A program made the position numbers and the translations under genes. Positions 55,941 to 63,559 of a stretch of DNA of 64,000 nt are shown piece by piece. The notes below the pieces were generated by a model, which worked only from the letters and a program-made list of their open reading frames with translations, ran no database searches and was not told the DNA's origin. Source of the DNA: CAYQOX01 sp964419335 (GTDB lineage: Bacteria; Hinthialibacterota; Hinthialibacteria; Hinthialibacterales; Hinthialibacteraceae); assembly GCA_964419335.1 (NCBI GenBank), contig CAYQOX010000020.1:1-64000 (forward strand). Direction: 5' to 3'. Each line of letters begins with the position of its first letter. Within the stretch, counting starts at the first letter, position 1.

Positions 55941-57788
55941 CTACTCGATCAAGTTGAGCGAACGAGTTGCGTTGATCTTGCGAAGCATGGATTCAAATTC
56001 ATCCACCGGTTTGGCGCCCAGATCTTCGTTAGTACGCAAGCGCAGGGAGAGAGTTTGGTCGTTCATTTCGCGCTCGCCCACGACCAGCATGTAGGGGATT
56101 TTTTGTAATTGGGCGCTGCGAATTTTGGCGTTCATACGTTCGGCGCGATCATCCACCTGAACGCGGAAGTCCTGTTCCATGAAGCGATCTTTGAGTTTGT
56201 AGGCATAGTCCAGATGGTTGTCCGAGATGGGTATAATGACCGCTTGGATGGGAGCGAGCCACACTGGAAAGGCGCCGGCGTAAAGTTCGATGAGATAGGC
56301 CATCATTCGTTCCATGGTGCTGATGACGCCACGGTGGATGATGACGGGGCGGTGTTCGCCGCCGTCTTCACCGATGTACGTGAGGTCAAACTGATTGGGG
56401 AGATGGAAATCAATCTGGATGGTGGAGTAGGTTTCTTCACGGCCGAGGGTATCGCGCAGTTGGATGTCTAGTTTGGGGCCATAGAAAGCGGCCTCGCCGA
56501 CGGCTTCGACGAAGGGGAGTTGTAATTCTTCCATGGCTTCTTTGAGCATGGCTTGGGCTTTTTCCCACATTTCATCATTTTTCACAAATTTTTCTTCGTC
56601 TTCGGGGTCGCGATAGGACAAGCGGTAGCTGTAGTCTGTGATGCCTAAAACCTTATAGGCTTTTTCAACCAGCTGGACGACCTTAGAGAATTCCTGCTTG
56701 ATTTGATCGGGACGGCAAAAGATGTGGGCGTCATTCAAGGTCATGGCACGTACGCGGCTCAGCCCTCCGACGGCGCCGGAGCGTTCGTAGCGATACTGGG
56801 TTCCTAGTTCGGCGATGCGGTAGGGGAGTTCGCGATAGCTGCGTTTGGCGACGTCGTAAATCTGGATATGGTGGGGACAGCACATCGGGCGGAGGACCAG
56901 TTCTTCGTTATCGAATTGCATGGCGGGGAACATATCATCATGGTAATGTTCCCAGTGTCCCGAGCGTTTGTAGAGATCAACCTTGGCGAGAGCGGGGGTG
57001 GTGACATGGACATAGCCGGCCTTGCGTTCCATTTCGAGAATAAATTGTTCGAGCAAACGGCGAACGGTGGCGCCTTTGGGTTGAAGTAAGGGCAGACCGG
57101 GGCCTACGAGTTCGCTGGTGAAGAATAGTTCCAGTTCACGTCCAAGGCGGCGGTGGTCCCGCTTTTTGGCTTCCTCGAGGCGTTTGAGGTAGTCATGGAG
57201 TTCGGATTTATTTTTCCAGGCAGTGCCATAGATACGGGTCAACATGGGGTTTTTCTCGTTGCCCTTCCAGTAGGCGCCCGCCACCCGAGTGAGTTTCACC
57301 GCTTTGGAGGGAATCTCTTTGGTATTGTTGACATGCGGCCCTTTGCATAAATCCGCGAAAGTATCGTGTTGATAGACGGTAATCGGGGCTTCGGCGGCCT
57401 CGGAAAGTCGATTGCCGTCTTCGTCGAATTTCCCTTCTTTTAAATCGCGTATGAGTTCAAGTTTGTAGGGTTGATCCTGGAAGAGTTCCTGTGCCTCTGG
57501 GTAAGAAATTTCGCGGGTTTCGAAGGGATAGCCCGCTTTAATGATTTCCCGCATGCGGTTTTCGATGGCTTCGAGATCCCCCTCTTCCAGGGGACGGGGT
57601 AGATCGAAGTCATAGTAAAAACCATCATCAACAGGAGGGCCAATGGCGATTTTGGCTTGGGGGAAATGCTCCAAGACAGCCTGTGCCATCACGTGAGCGG
57701 CTGAGTGGCGAATCTTATAGAGTTCGGGATCATACCCTTGGGGAATATGTTCTTCTGAACTTTTTTTGATCACTTCTTGTTCCAACAC
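55941..57788 (-). CDS. thrS: Threonyl-tRNA synthetase lacking the TGS domain
   Basis: Charges tRNA-Thr and edits Ser-tRNA-Thr. I place the start at GTG 57788, six nt after GGAGG, giving about 615 residues. The protein begins almost at the N2 editing domain, whose RHSAAH (His28/His32) and CKGPHV motifs are intact. The N1/TGS domain of about 60 residues found in E. coli ThrRS is missing. The catalytic domain has RPMCCPHH with a zinc Cys, FCRPDQIKQE, YGPKLDIQLRD and RPVIIHRGVISTMERM. A C-terminal anticodon domain follows (WLAPIQAVIIPISD, RAERMNAKIRSAQLQKIPYMLVVG). A structured leader lies upstream. Confidence 0.95.
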   Translation of the reverse strand: MLEQEVIKKSSEEHIPQGYDPELYKIRHSAAHVMAQAVLEHFPQAKIAIGPPVDDGFYYDFDLPRPLEEGDLEAIENRMREIIKAGYPFETREISYPEAQELFQDQPYKLELIRDLKEGKFDEDGNRLSEAAEAPITVYQHDTFADLCKGPHVNNTKEIPSKAVKLTRVAGAYWKGNEKNPMLTRIYGTAWKNKSELHDYLKRLEEAKKRDHRRLGRELELFFTSELVGPGLPLLQPKGATVRRLLEQFILEMERKAGYVHVTTPALAKVDLYKRSGHWEHYHDDMFPAMQFDNEELVLRPMCCPHHIQIYDVAKRSYRELPYRIAELGTQYRYERSGAVGGLSRVRAMTLNDAHIFCRPDQIKQEFSKVVQLVEKAYKVLGITDYSYRLSYRDPEDEEKFVKNDEMWEKAQAMLKEAMEELQLPFVEAVGEAAFYGPKLDIQLRDTLGREETYSTIQIDFHLPNQFDLTYIGEDGGEHRPVIIHRGVISTMERMMAYLIELYAGAFPVWLAPIQAVIIPISDNHLDYAYKLKDRFMEQDFRVQVDDRAERMNAKIRSAQLQKIPYMLVVGEREMNDQTLSLRLRTNEDLGAKPVDEFESMLRKINATRSLNLIE

Positions 57789-57838
57789 AATCTTCCTCCG
57801 CGGCTGTAGTCGTAATCTTGGGGGCAAAGCGGTGCCCA

Positions 57839-57907
57839 ATATAGGGTTGCCCGGTTGTGAGCGTGTCGCCCGGAGTCACCCGTGTAATTACGTGGACAAC
57901 CCTATAT
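57839..57907 (-). promoter_or_regulatory. Structured thrS leader with 11-bp perfect inverted repeat
   Basis: On the minus strand ATATAGGGTTG (57907-57897) and CAACCCTATAT (57849-57839) pair perfectly around 47 nt, closing about 50 nt before the thrS GTG. A Thr-rich frame (57730-57921) crosses the leader; its TTG start follows AAGGGGGTG by 8 nt. It runs past the thrS start. This looks like a regulatory leader (attenuation or operator mimic). The role is inference. Confidence 0.5.
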
Positions 57908-57988
57908 GATAGCACGAGCAAAAATATTTCACCCCCTTAGCCAAGGGAGACCTGGAGAAATTGTAGGGGAAAGGCTTAATCGAAGCGG

Positions 57989-59368
57989 TTATTCAACCCG
58001 TTCCCAGCCCTCGCGATATTCCCGGCGGATGAATTGGTCGGCTTCGGGAGCGTTGGTGGCTTTTAGATTTTCCGGGTCCCATTCCAATTTTTTACCAGCG
58101 CGAAAGGCCACGTTGCCCAGGTGGTTGGCTTCTGTGAGCCAGCCGGCGTATTCGAAGTTGCAGGTGGTGGGCTCGCCGGTTTTGCAGGCGTGGACCCATT
58201 CGGCGTGATGGCCTTTGGATTTAGGGATAAAGGGTTCGGGGCGTTCGAAGTCCTGAAACTTTTCTTCGGGGAGGAGGGCATGCTTGCCGTAATCCGAAAG
58301 CAGCATTCCCTCTTCGCCTACGAATAACACGCCATTGCCCCATTGGGGGATTTTTTCTTCTTCCCAGAGTTCGGGTTTGAGCAGGCCTTGGTACCAGGTG
58401 ACGGTGAGTGCCGGGCGATCGTCGCGGGCGTCATAGGTATACTTGGCTTTCATGGAAGCGGGGGCGATTTCATCGTGGGGGGAAGGGCCATCCGCTTCGA
58501 TGGTGGTAGGATAATCGAGATCGAGTGCCCAGAAGGGGAGATCGATCCAGTGGCTGCCGAGGTCGGACATGGTGCCATTGCCGAAATCCCACCAGCGGTA
58601 CCATTTGGGGCCGGGGACATAAACGTTGTTGAAGGGGCGATAGGGGGCAGGGCCCAGCCATAGATCCCAATTGAGGCCTTCGGGGACGGGATCGGAGGAT
58701 TCAGGGCGGTCTTGGACGCAGACGATGTCATTGGCCTTTTTGCAGGCATCTTCGGAGGGGTGCCATCCCCAAGCGCGGGAGACCCAGACATGGACTTCGC
58801 TGACCGCGCCGATGGCGCCGGTTTGGATGAGTTCGACGACACGGCGATAGTTATCGCCGGCGTGGATTTGGGTGCCTTGTTGGGTGGCGACATTGGCTTG
58901 GTTGGCAGCTTGGCGGATGATGCGTGCTTCCCACACGTTGTGGGTAAGGGGTTTTTCGCAATAGACGTGCTTGCCGAGTTGGAGCGCCGGGAGGGTGGCG
59001 AAGGCGTGGGTGTGCTCGCAGGTGCTGACGACGACCGCGTCGAATTCATCTGCATGATCCTCATACAATTGGCGGAAGTCTTTCACCTTGCGGGCATTGG
59101 GGAACATTTCGGAGGCAGCCTGGACGCTGCTTTCGCTGACATCGCAGAGGGCGACGATATTTTCGGATTTAACGCTGCCGAGGTTGGCTCGTCCCCGGCC
59201 GCCGACACCAATGCCGGCGATGTTGAGTTTGTCGTTAAGATTTTGTCCCCGGACGATGGCAGGAGCGGCAAACGTGGAAGCGGCGGTAAAGAGGGAGGTT
59301 TTTAAAAAGAGACGGCGTGAGAAGTCGGATTGATTTTTGGGTGTGCGAGGTTTGGTGTGACTTGTCAT
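57989..59368 (-). CDS. Tat-exported Gfo/Idh/MocA-family oxidoreductase
   Basis: NAD(P)-dependent sugar oxidoreductase, 459 residues from the ATG at 59368, which follows AGGATAAGGATC. The Tat signal is SRRLFLKTSLF plus a hydrophobic stretch, so the protein should be folded with its cofactor before export. The Rossmann loop is GIGVGGRGR and the family's catalytic CEKPLTHN follows. The C-terminal domain is large, with GWHPSEDACKK, WYRWWDFGNGTMSDLGSHW and a WHPSE-rich substrate side. Exported Gfo/Idh proteins of this type are common in PVC-like bacteria and act on sugars or sugar acids. The substrate here is unknown. It stands alone, divergent from the ABC permease. Confidence 0.88.
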   Translation of the reverse strand: MTSHTKPRTPKNQSDFSRRLFLKTSLFTAASTFAAPAIVRGQNLNDKLNIAGIGVGGRGRANLGSVKSENIVALCDVSESSVQAASEMFPNARKVKDFRQLYEDHADEFDAVVVSTCEHTHAFATLPALQLGKHVYCEKPLTHNVWEARIIRQAANQANVATQQGTQIHAGDNYRRVVELIQTGAIGAVSEVHVWVSRAWGWHPSEDACKKANDIVCVQDRPESSDPVPEGLNWDLWLGPAPYRPFNNVYVPGPKWYRWWDFGNGTMSDLGSHWIDLPFWALDLDYPTTIEADGPSPHDEIAPASMKAKYTYDARDDRPALTVTWYQGLLKPELWEEEKIPQWGNGVLFVGEEGMLLSDYGKHALLPEEKFQDFERPEPFIPKSKGHHAEWVHACKTGEPTTCNFEYAGWLTEANHLGNVAFRAGKKLEWDPENLKATNAPEADQFIRREYREGWERVE

Positions 59369-59567
59369 GATCCTTATCCTTTCAGAAAGGTAGTTTTCCA
59401 GCATGGATTATGAGTTACACCTTATCATAAAGAAAAAGAAAAGACTATCATGAGGAGGGGATGAATTTTGGCGAGAATCAATGTGGGTTATGGATATGGA
59501 TTATCGCGTCACTCCTGATTAAGATGATACGTTTGTAAAAGGAGTCTAATTTAAAGAACGAGACAAG

Positions 59568-60374
59568 ATGAAAGAGCGTCTGAACCATATTCTGTTCCAT
59601 CGCCATTTGGTGTGGGAGTTTCTGCGTCGTGATTTACAAGCCCGTTATGTGGGGTCGGCCATGGGATTTTTTTGGTCGGTGATCAATCCCTTGATTCTGC
59701 TGGGGATTTATACGTTTGTGTTTGGGATCATCTTTCGGGCAGAGTATCGGGTCGCGGGAGTTAAGCCCGGGGGGATTGGAGCCGCGTTGTATATATTTTC
59801 TGGGCTGTTGCCTTGGTATGCGTTTCAGGAATCGCTGATTCGCTCGACCACATCGATTGTGGACAATGCCCATCTCATTAAGCAAGTGCGTTTTCCCGCG
59901 AAGGTGCTGCCACTGTATCTGACCCTCTCCAGCATTGTGAATCAGATTATCGGAACGCTGATCTTTCTTCCTTTTTTGTATTTTATTACCCAGCGTTTGT
60001 CGCTCACCCTGGTGCTCTTCCCCATGGTCTTAGCTATTCAGATTGTACTCTTTTTTGGTTTAGGGCTTTTGTTTTCTACGCTGAATACGTATCTGCGCGA
60101 CATTGCGCCGCTGGTAACCGTGGCATCGATGGTACTCATGTGGAGTGCGCCAATCTTCTATCAGGTGACGGAGGACCTGCCCGCTATCGTTCATTGGGTG
60201 ATTCAATCGAATCCGCTGACTTATTTGATTACTTTCCATCATCAGATCATGTTAGAGGGGACTTGGCCGAGTTTTGGGCATTGGATGCTGCTTTTGGGGA
60301 TCGCTTTTATCCCGATGGGACTGGGGTACTGGCTCTTTACCCGCTGCCACCGGGAGTTCGCGGATTTGATTTGA
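59568..60374 (+). CDS. ABC-2 type polysaccharide-export permease (Wzm/KpsM-like), orphan
   Basis: Six-segment inner-membrane permease of 268 residues. It matches the polysaccharide or O-antigen exporters: ending with FLRRDLQARYVGSAMGFFW at the start, GLLPWYAFQESLIRSTTSIVDN, QVRFPAKVLPLY and WSAPIFYQV before the last segments. Its ATP-binding partner (Wzt/KpsT) should be adjacent but is not: an HpnG-like gene converges from the other side. Either the ATPase is elsewhere or the permease pairs with a shared one. It fits the envelope-glycan theme of the window. Confidence 0.85.
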   Translation: MKERLNHILFHRHLVWEFLRRDLQARYVGSAMGFFWSVINPLILLGIYTFVFGIIFRAEYRVAGVKPGGIGAALYIFSGLLPWYAFQESLIRSTTSIVDNAHLIKQVRFPAKVLPLYLTLSSIVNQIIGTLIFLPFLYFITQRLSLTLVLFPMVLAIQIVLFFGLGLLFSTLNTYLRDIAPLVTVASMVLMWSAPIFYQVTEDLPAIVHWVIQSNPLTYLITFHHQIMLEGTWPSFGHWMLLLGIAFIPMGLGYWLFTRCHREFADLI

Positions 60375-60389
60375 GGCTCACCTGATTCT

Positions 60390-61088
60390 TTAAACCTCCC
60401 GTATCGTCTCTGGTAATGCTTGGCCTAGGTTTTGGCTGAGGCGTTTGGTTCTTAGGGCCATGCGAAGGAAGGAGGGGAGTACGCGGGGGTTGCGTGCGAG
60501 GGTTTTGATGGATTTTGAGATGGAGGGGAAGCCGTTGGAGTGCATGCAGGAGAGTATTTCCAAAGGCAGGGCTTGATCGACTGGGTCCGAGACCACCCGC
60601 AGCCAGCCAAAGGGTTCGCTGCGTTGGATGGCATGGAGAGCGACCGCGGCTGATTCCATATCCACCAGGTCGGCGTTAAATTGTGTGCCCAGGCTTCTCT
60701 TCTCTTCCCGACTCACAGCCGCATGCTGGCGACAAAGTAAACAGGGCTCATTTTGGAGAACGAAAGCAGGGAGGGTTTCTAGCAAACGGTCATGGTGGAT
60801 CACCCGGTTACCCGAGAGGACATCCCCTGCATGGAGCGTTTCTTTGAGTCCGCCGGCAAAGCCGCATGAGAGCCAGACGCTCTCGCCCTGGCAGGGTTCG
60901 ACCTGATTTAAGGCGCGCTGCATAGCTTGGAAGCCGACGCCCGAGGTCAGGAGTACGATAAAGCGCGATGGGTCCAGGTTCCATTGCAGGCGGTCTGGGT
61001 GGTGTTGGGAGATGCGCTTTCCCTGAGGGCGGAGAAAGGCATTGACTTCTTGGGGTAAGGCGGCGCAGAGGACAATTCGCTTTTTCAT
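60390..61088 (-). CDS. hpnG: HpnG-like adenosylhopane nucleosidase (phosphorylase superfamily)
   Basis: Member of the nucleoside phosphorylase / MTA-SAH nucleosidase superfamily, 232 residues, cytosolic. The N-terminal VLLTSGVGFQAMQRAL and CGFAGGL are the nucleoside-binding strands; NADLVDMESAAVALHA is the family's ribose-binding Glu motif, and RVVSDPVDQALP follows. The C-terminal LARNPRVLPSFLRMAL matches HpnG, which removes adenine from adenosylhopane on the way to bacteriohopanetetrol. A good AAGGAG lies 5 nt before the ATG. HpnH is not in the window, and shc is 58 kb away. The family is certain, the hopanoid role probable. Confidence 0.7.
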   Translation of the reverse strand: MKKRIVLCAALPQEVNAFLRPQGKRISQHHPDRLQWNLDPSRFIVLLTSGVGFQAMQRALNQVEPCQGESVWLSCGFAGGLKETLHAGDVLSGNRVIHHDRLLETLPAFVLQNEPCLLCRQHAAVSREEKRSLGTQFNADLVDMESAAVALHAIQRSEPFGWLRVVSDPVDQALPLEILSCMHSNGFPSISKSIKTLARNPRVLPSFLRMALRTKRLSQNLGQALPETIREV

Positions 61089-61183
61089 GGATACTCCTTA
61101 AGAGAAGCGCAACGCTTGCCCTTTTTTACAGGAATCTCTATAGTTGTTGATTACATTTTTTATAAAAACCGCATAAAAAAAGA

Positions 61184-62941
61184 ATGAACGATCATACAAA
61201 CTCCAGACAAAAAAAGGTAGCCCTTGGCCGAGGTCGAAAAATCGGTTTTTGGGGGTTGACCGTGCTTATGGTGCTGGGGGTCTGCTTTATTATAACAGAA
61301 CTTCTGCTTCGTTGGCTTATCCCTTATCCCTTAGGTACGAATCAAACCTCAATATGTGAAATCGATCCTGTGCTGGGATGGAGTATCGAATCGAATTATA
61401 ATCTTTCTTTTTTGGGGGCGGATAAGCAGTTTAGTTTTAAGCGAAGTAATCATGTAGGAACCTTGGGGCCTGAAATACAGATACCCAAACTGGTAGGAAC
61501 TTTACGGGTGCTGGTGACCGGAGACAGTCACATCCATAGTTCGCTTTCCGAGGAGAAAACATTTACCGCCCACCTGCGGCGTGCCCTGCGACGGGAGACC
61601 AATCTTCGCATCGTGGATGTAGTCAACGGGGCGGTCGCGCATTATTCTCCCTATCAACAATTACTACGCGCGATTCATCTCAATACGACGATACGACCGG
61701 ATGCGATGATCGTGTGTCTTTATGGGGGAAACGATTTTTTGGATTTAGAACTCAGTGAGGGACCGGTGATTAATGACTATAATGAGGGATATGCACCGGC
61801 TGCGTTTGATAATCCCCGCTTTCGACACTATCAAACGGCACGCGATCATGCTCATCAACGATCGATAATAAAAAAGGTTAAACCCTTTTCACGCTTTTTT
61901 GATTTAATTAATTTTTATCAATCGCAAATGCACCAAAACGCGCGTTGGGAAGAGATTAAAGAAACGAATTATGAACGGTTGGAAAATGGGCCGTTAGCGA
62001 ATTTGTCCCAGGCAGAGATCCGGGAGATGATCCCGGATTGGGAGAGTTATCTTACGTGGAGTTCCTGGTATACCCAAGGATCGAAACAGAATCAATATTT
62101 TCACCTGCACCCGGAGCGTCTTCATATCTCACGAGTGAAGATGCGGGCGGTGTTGGCGGCGTTTGGGGTCTTGCAATCGCGTTTGAATATCCCGATTTAT
62201 GTTCTTTATCTACCTACCTTTTTAGTTAGCGAGGTTAATAAGGAGCCGCCTTTTGACCGATTTAATGAGACATTTCTGATGGCGGATATTTCGTTGACGG
62301 TAAAAAATAAGGAGTTCGTGCAAGCGTGGGCACGGCAAGCGAATTTGGGCTTTTGGGATGGGGAGGAGATTCTGCGGGAGACTTTAGAGGATACGTTTTG
62401 GTTTCATTTTACCGACTGTCATTTAACCTCGGAGGCACAAAAGACGTTAGCGCATGCGTTGCTCGAGCCGTGTAAGATTGTGCCCATCAACGAGCGGAAG
62501 AATTACCGCTTGCCGCGGGGTTTTTTGGAGAATCTTCCAGAGAGTGAGCGGGAGTTTGCTCTGAATCCTCAACCCCGGTTCCCAAAATGGTCGAATGCTA
62601 ACCCCCCCGCAGATCATCAAAACTACTCTATTCAGTTACAACGATATATGGCGCTCTCTACCCCTGGTCCCTGGACGGTTGGGGCGGTGTGGCAATGGAA
62701 AGAAAAACCCGATCCCGAGCAAACGGTGTATCAGGTCTTCTGGGATACTCAATCAGAACCCAAAAGAAAGGTCTTTCGACTTCCATATCAAATCGATAAG
62801 CTTCAATCCAAGGAGCAAACCTTTTGGACGCATTCCGGCTGGTATAACGAAAAGAGAATCCCCACGCTTCCGGATGCGATATCATTGGAGGGGGCTACGG
62901 GGGAGCAGATCACACCACGGTATATTCTTCATTGGCAATGA
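61184..62941 (+). CDS. Membrane-anchored SGNH/GDSL hydrolase-like protein
   Basis: A 585-residue protein with one N-terminal membrane segment (about 23-45) and a basic N-terminus, so the rest should be periplasmic. The SGNH blocks are visible: VLVTGDSH with Ser near residue 115, LYGGNDFLDL with Gly and Asn near 179-182, and TDCHLTSEAQKTLA with the Asp-His pair near 411-413. The C-terminal 150 residues are a beta-rich region with no named domain. Such proteins act as esterases or as O-acetyltransferases on polysaccharides or peptidoglycan. Given the ABC permease and O-antigen ligase in the window, glycan acetyl modification is a fair guess. It has a weak ribosome site and is divergent from hpnG. 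Confidence 0.75.
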   Translation: MNDHTNSRQKKVALGRGRKIGFWGLTVLMVLGVCFIITELLLRWLIPYPLGTNQTSICEIDPVLGWSIESNYNLSFLGADKQFSFKRSNHVGTLGPEIQIPKLVGTLRVLVTGDSHIHSSLSEEKTFTAHLRRALRRETNLRIVDVVNGAVAHYSPYQQLLRAIHLNTTIRPDAMIVCLYGGNDFLDLELSEGPVINDYNEGYAPAAFDNPRFRHYQTARDHAHQRSIIKKVKPFSRFFDLINFYQSQMHQNARWEEIKETNYERLENGPLANLSQAEIREMIPDWESYLTWSSWYTQGSKQNQYFHLHPERLHISRVKMRAVLAAFGVLQSRLNIPIYVLYLPTFLVSEVNKEPPFDRFNETFLMADISLTVKNKEFVQAWARQANLGFWDGEEILRETLEDTFWFHFTDCHLTSEAQKTLAHALLEPCKIVPINERKNYRLPRGFLENLPESEREFALNPQPRFPKWSNANPPADHQNYSIQLQRYMALSTPGPWTVGAVWQWKEKPDPEQTVYQVFWDTQSEPKRKVFRLPYQIDKLQSKEQTFWTHSGWYNEKRIPTLPDAISLEGATGEQITPRYILHWQ

Positions 62942-62964
62942 AAAGTTAAAAAAGAATAAAAAAA

Positions 62965-63059
62965 GGCTCATTACGAAAGTGAGTGCTTTTATAGCCGTGG
63001 TTCTCCTTTCAGAATCAAGTACTTTTTTCTTTAAAATGTACTCAAATACAGGATGAACC
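62965..63059 (+). repeat. Intergenic TIR element, copy D (95 bp)
   Basis: Starts GGCTCATTACGAAAGTGAGT and ends ATGTACTCAAATACAGGATGAACC. It has the same terminal repeats as A, B and C and part of the GGTTCTC interior; it is the shortest copy. It starts 24 bp after the SGNH gene stop and ends 9 bp before the first of two hairpins. Confidence 0.85.
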
Positions 63060-63067
63060 TAAAAAAA

Positions 63068-63117
63068 TCCCTCTGGCGGAGGGTGGTACCAGAGGGAAAA
63101 CGGTTCGGGAGGAACCG
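63068..63117 (+). other. Tandem hairpins downstream of element D
   Basis: TCCCTCTGG (63068-63076) pairs with CCAGAGGGA (63089-63097) over 9 bp with a 12-nt loop, and CGGTTC (63101-63106) with GAACCG (63112-63117). No U-tract follows either stem. The first loop contains GGAGGGTGGTACC, similar to a T-box core. A terminator, an RNA structure or part of a longer element are all possible. Confidence 0.45.
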
Positions 63118-63559
63118 CAGCAGTTGGGAATGTGTGTGGTGTGTGTGCGTGGGTGGTAGGGTTCTTATGCTCCTCTTGTCTTTATATAGACGATATTTTT
63201 ATTTTCTTTTTGATCTTCAACTATTCTTACGTCTGGTTTCTTTTCCTGGTAACGAATTCACTTATAATTCTACTGCAAAAAAATGAAAATGCCAATTGGT
63301 ATCAAGCAAAATCGTAATTTCTAAACAGGCTGAAAATTTAATATAATTCATTGAATAAATTTAACTTAAGCTAGATTTAAGGCAGTTGTAAAATTTTGTA
63401 ATTCTTTGATAATATGTTCAGGGGAATTTTTTTCTAATTCAGAATTTGCTTATATAATAGCAGTATGAGATAAAAAGAGAATAGGGTAGATTTAAAAATT
63501 CTATCAAATTGAGTGATTTCCGGGGAGAGGTAAAGGCGGATGAAAGGCGAGAGATGAGG

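Larger units (their letters stand above)
62942..63559. other. 618-bp intergenic region downstream of the SGNH gene
   Basis: Holds TIR element D, two tandem hairpins (63068-63117), then about 430 bp of GT-rich and AT-rich sequence in which I see no ORF, promoter or repeat. Confidence 0.6.

Noticed and set aside
63078..63090. T-box-like GGAGGGTGGTACC in the hairpin after element D
   Set aside because: The conserved bases after ACC do not match, no specifier loop is visible, and no synthetase or amino-acid gene follows.
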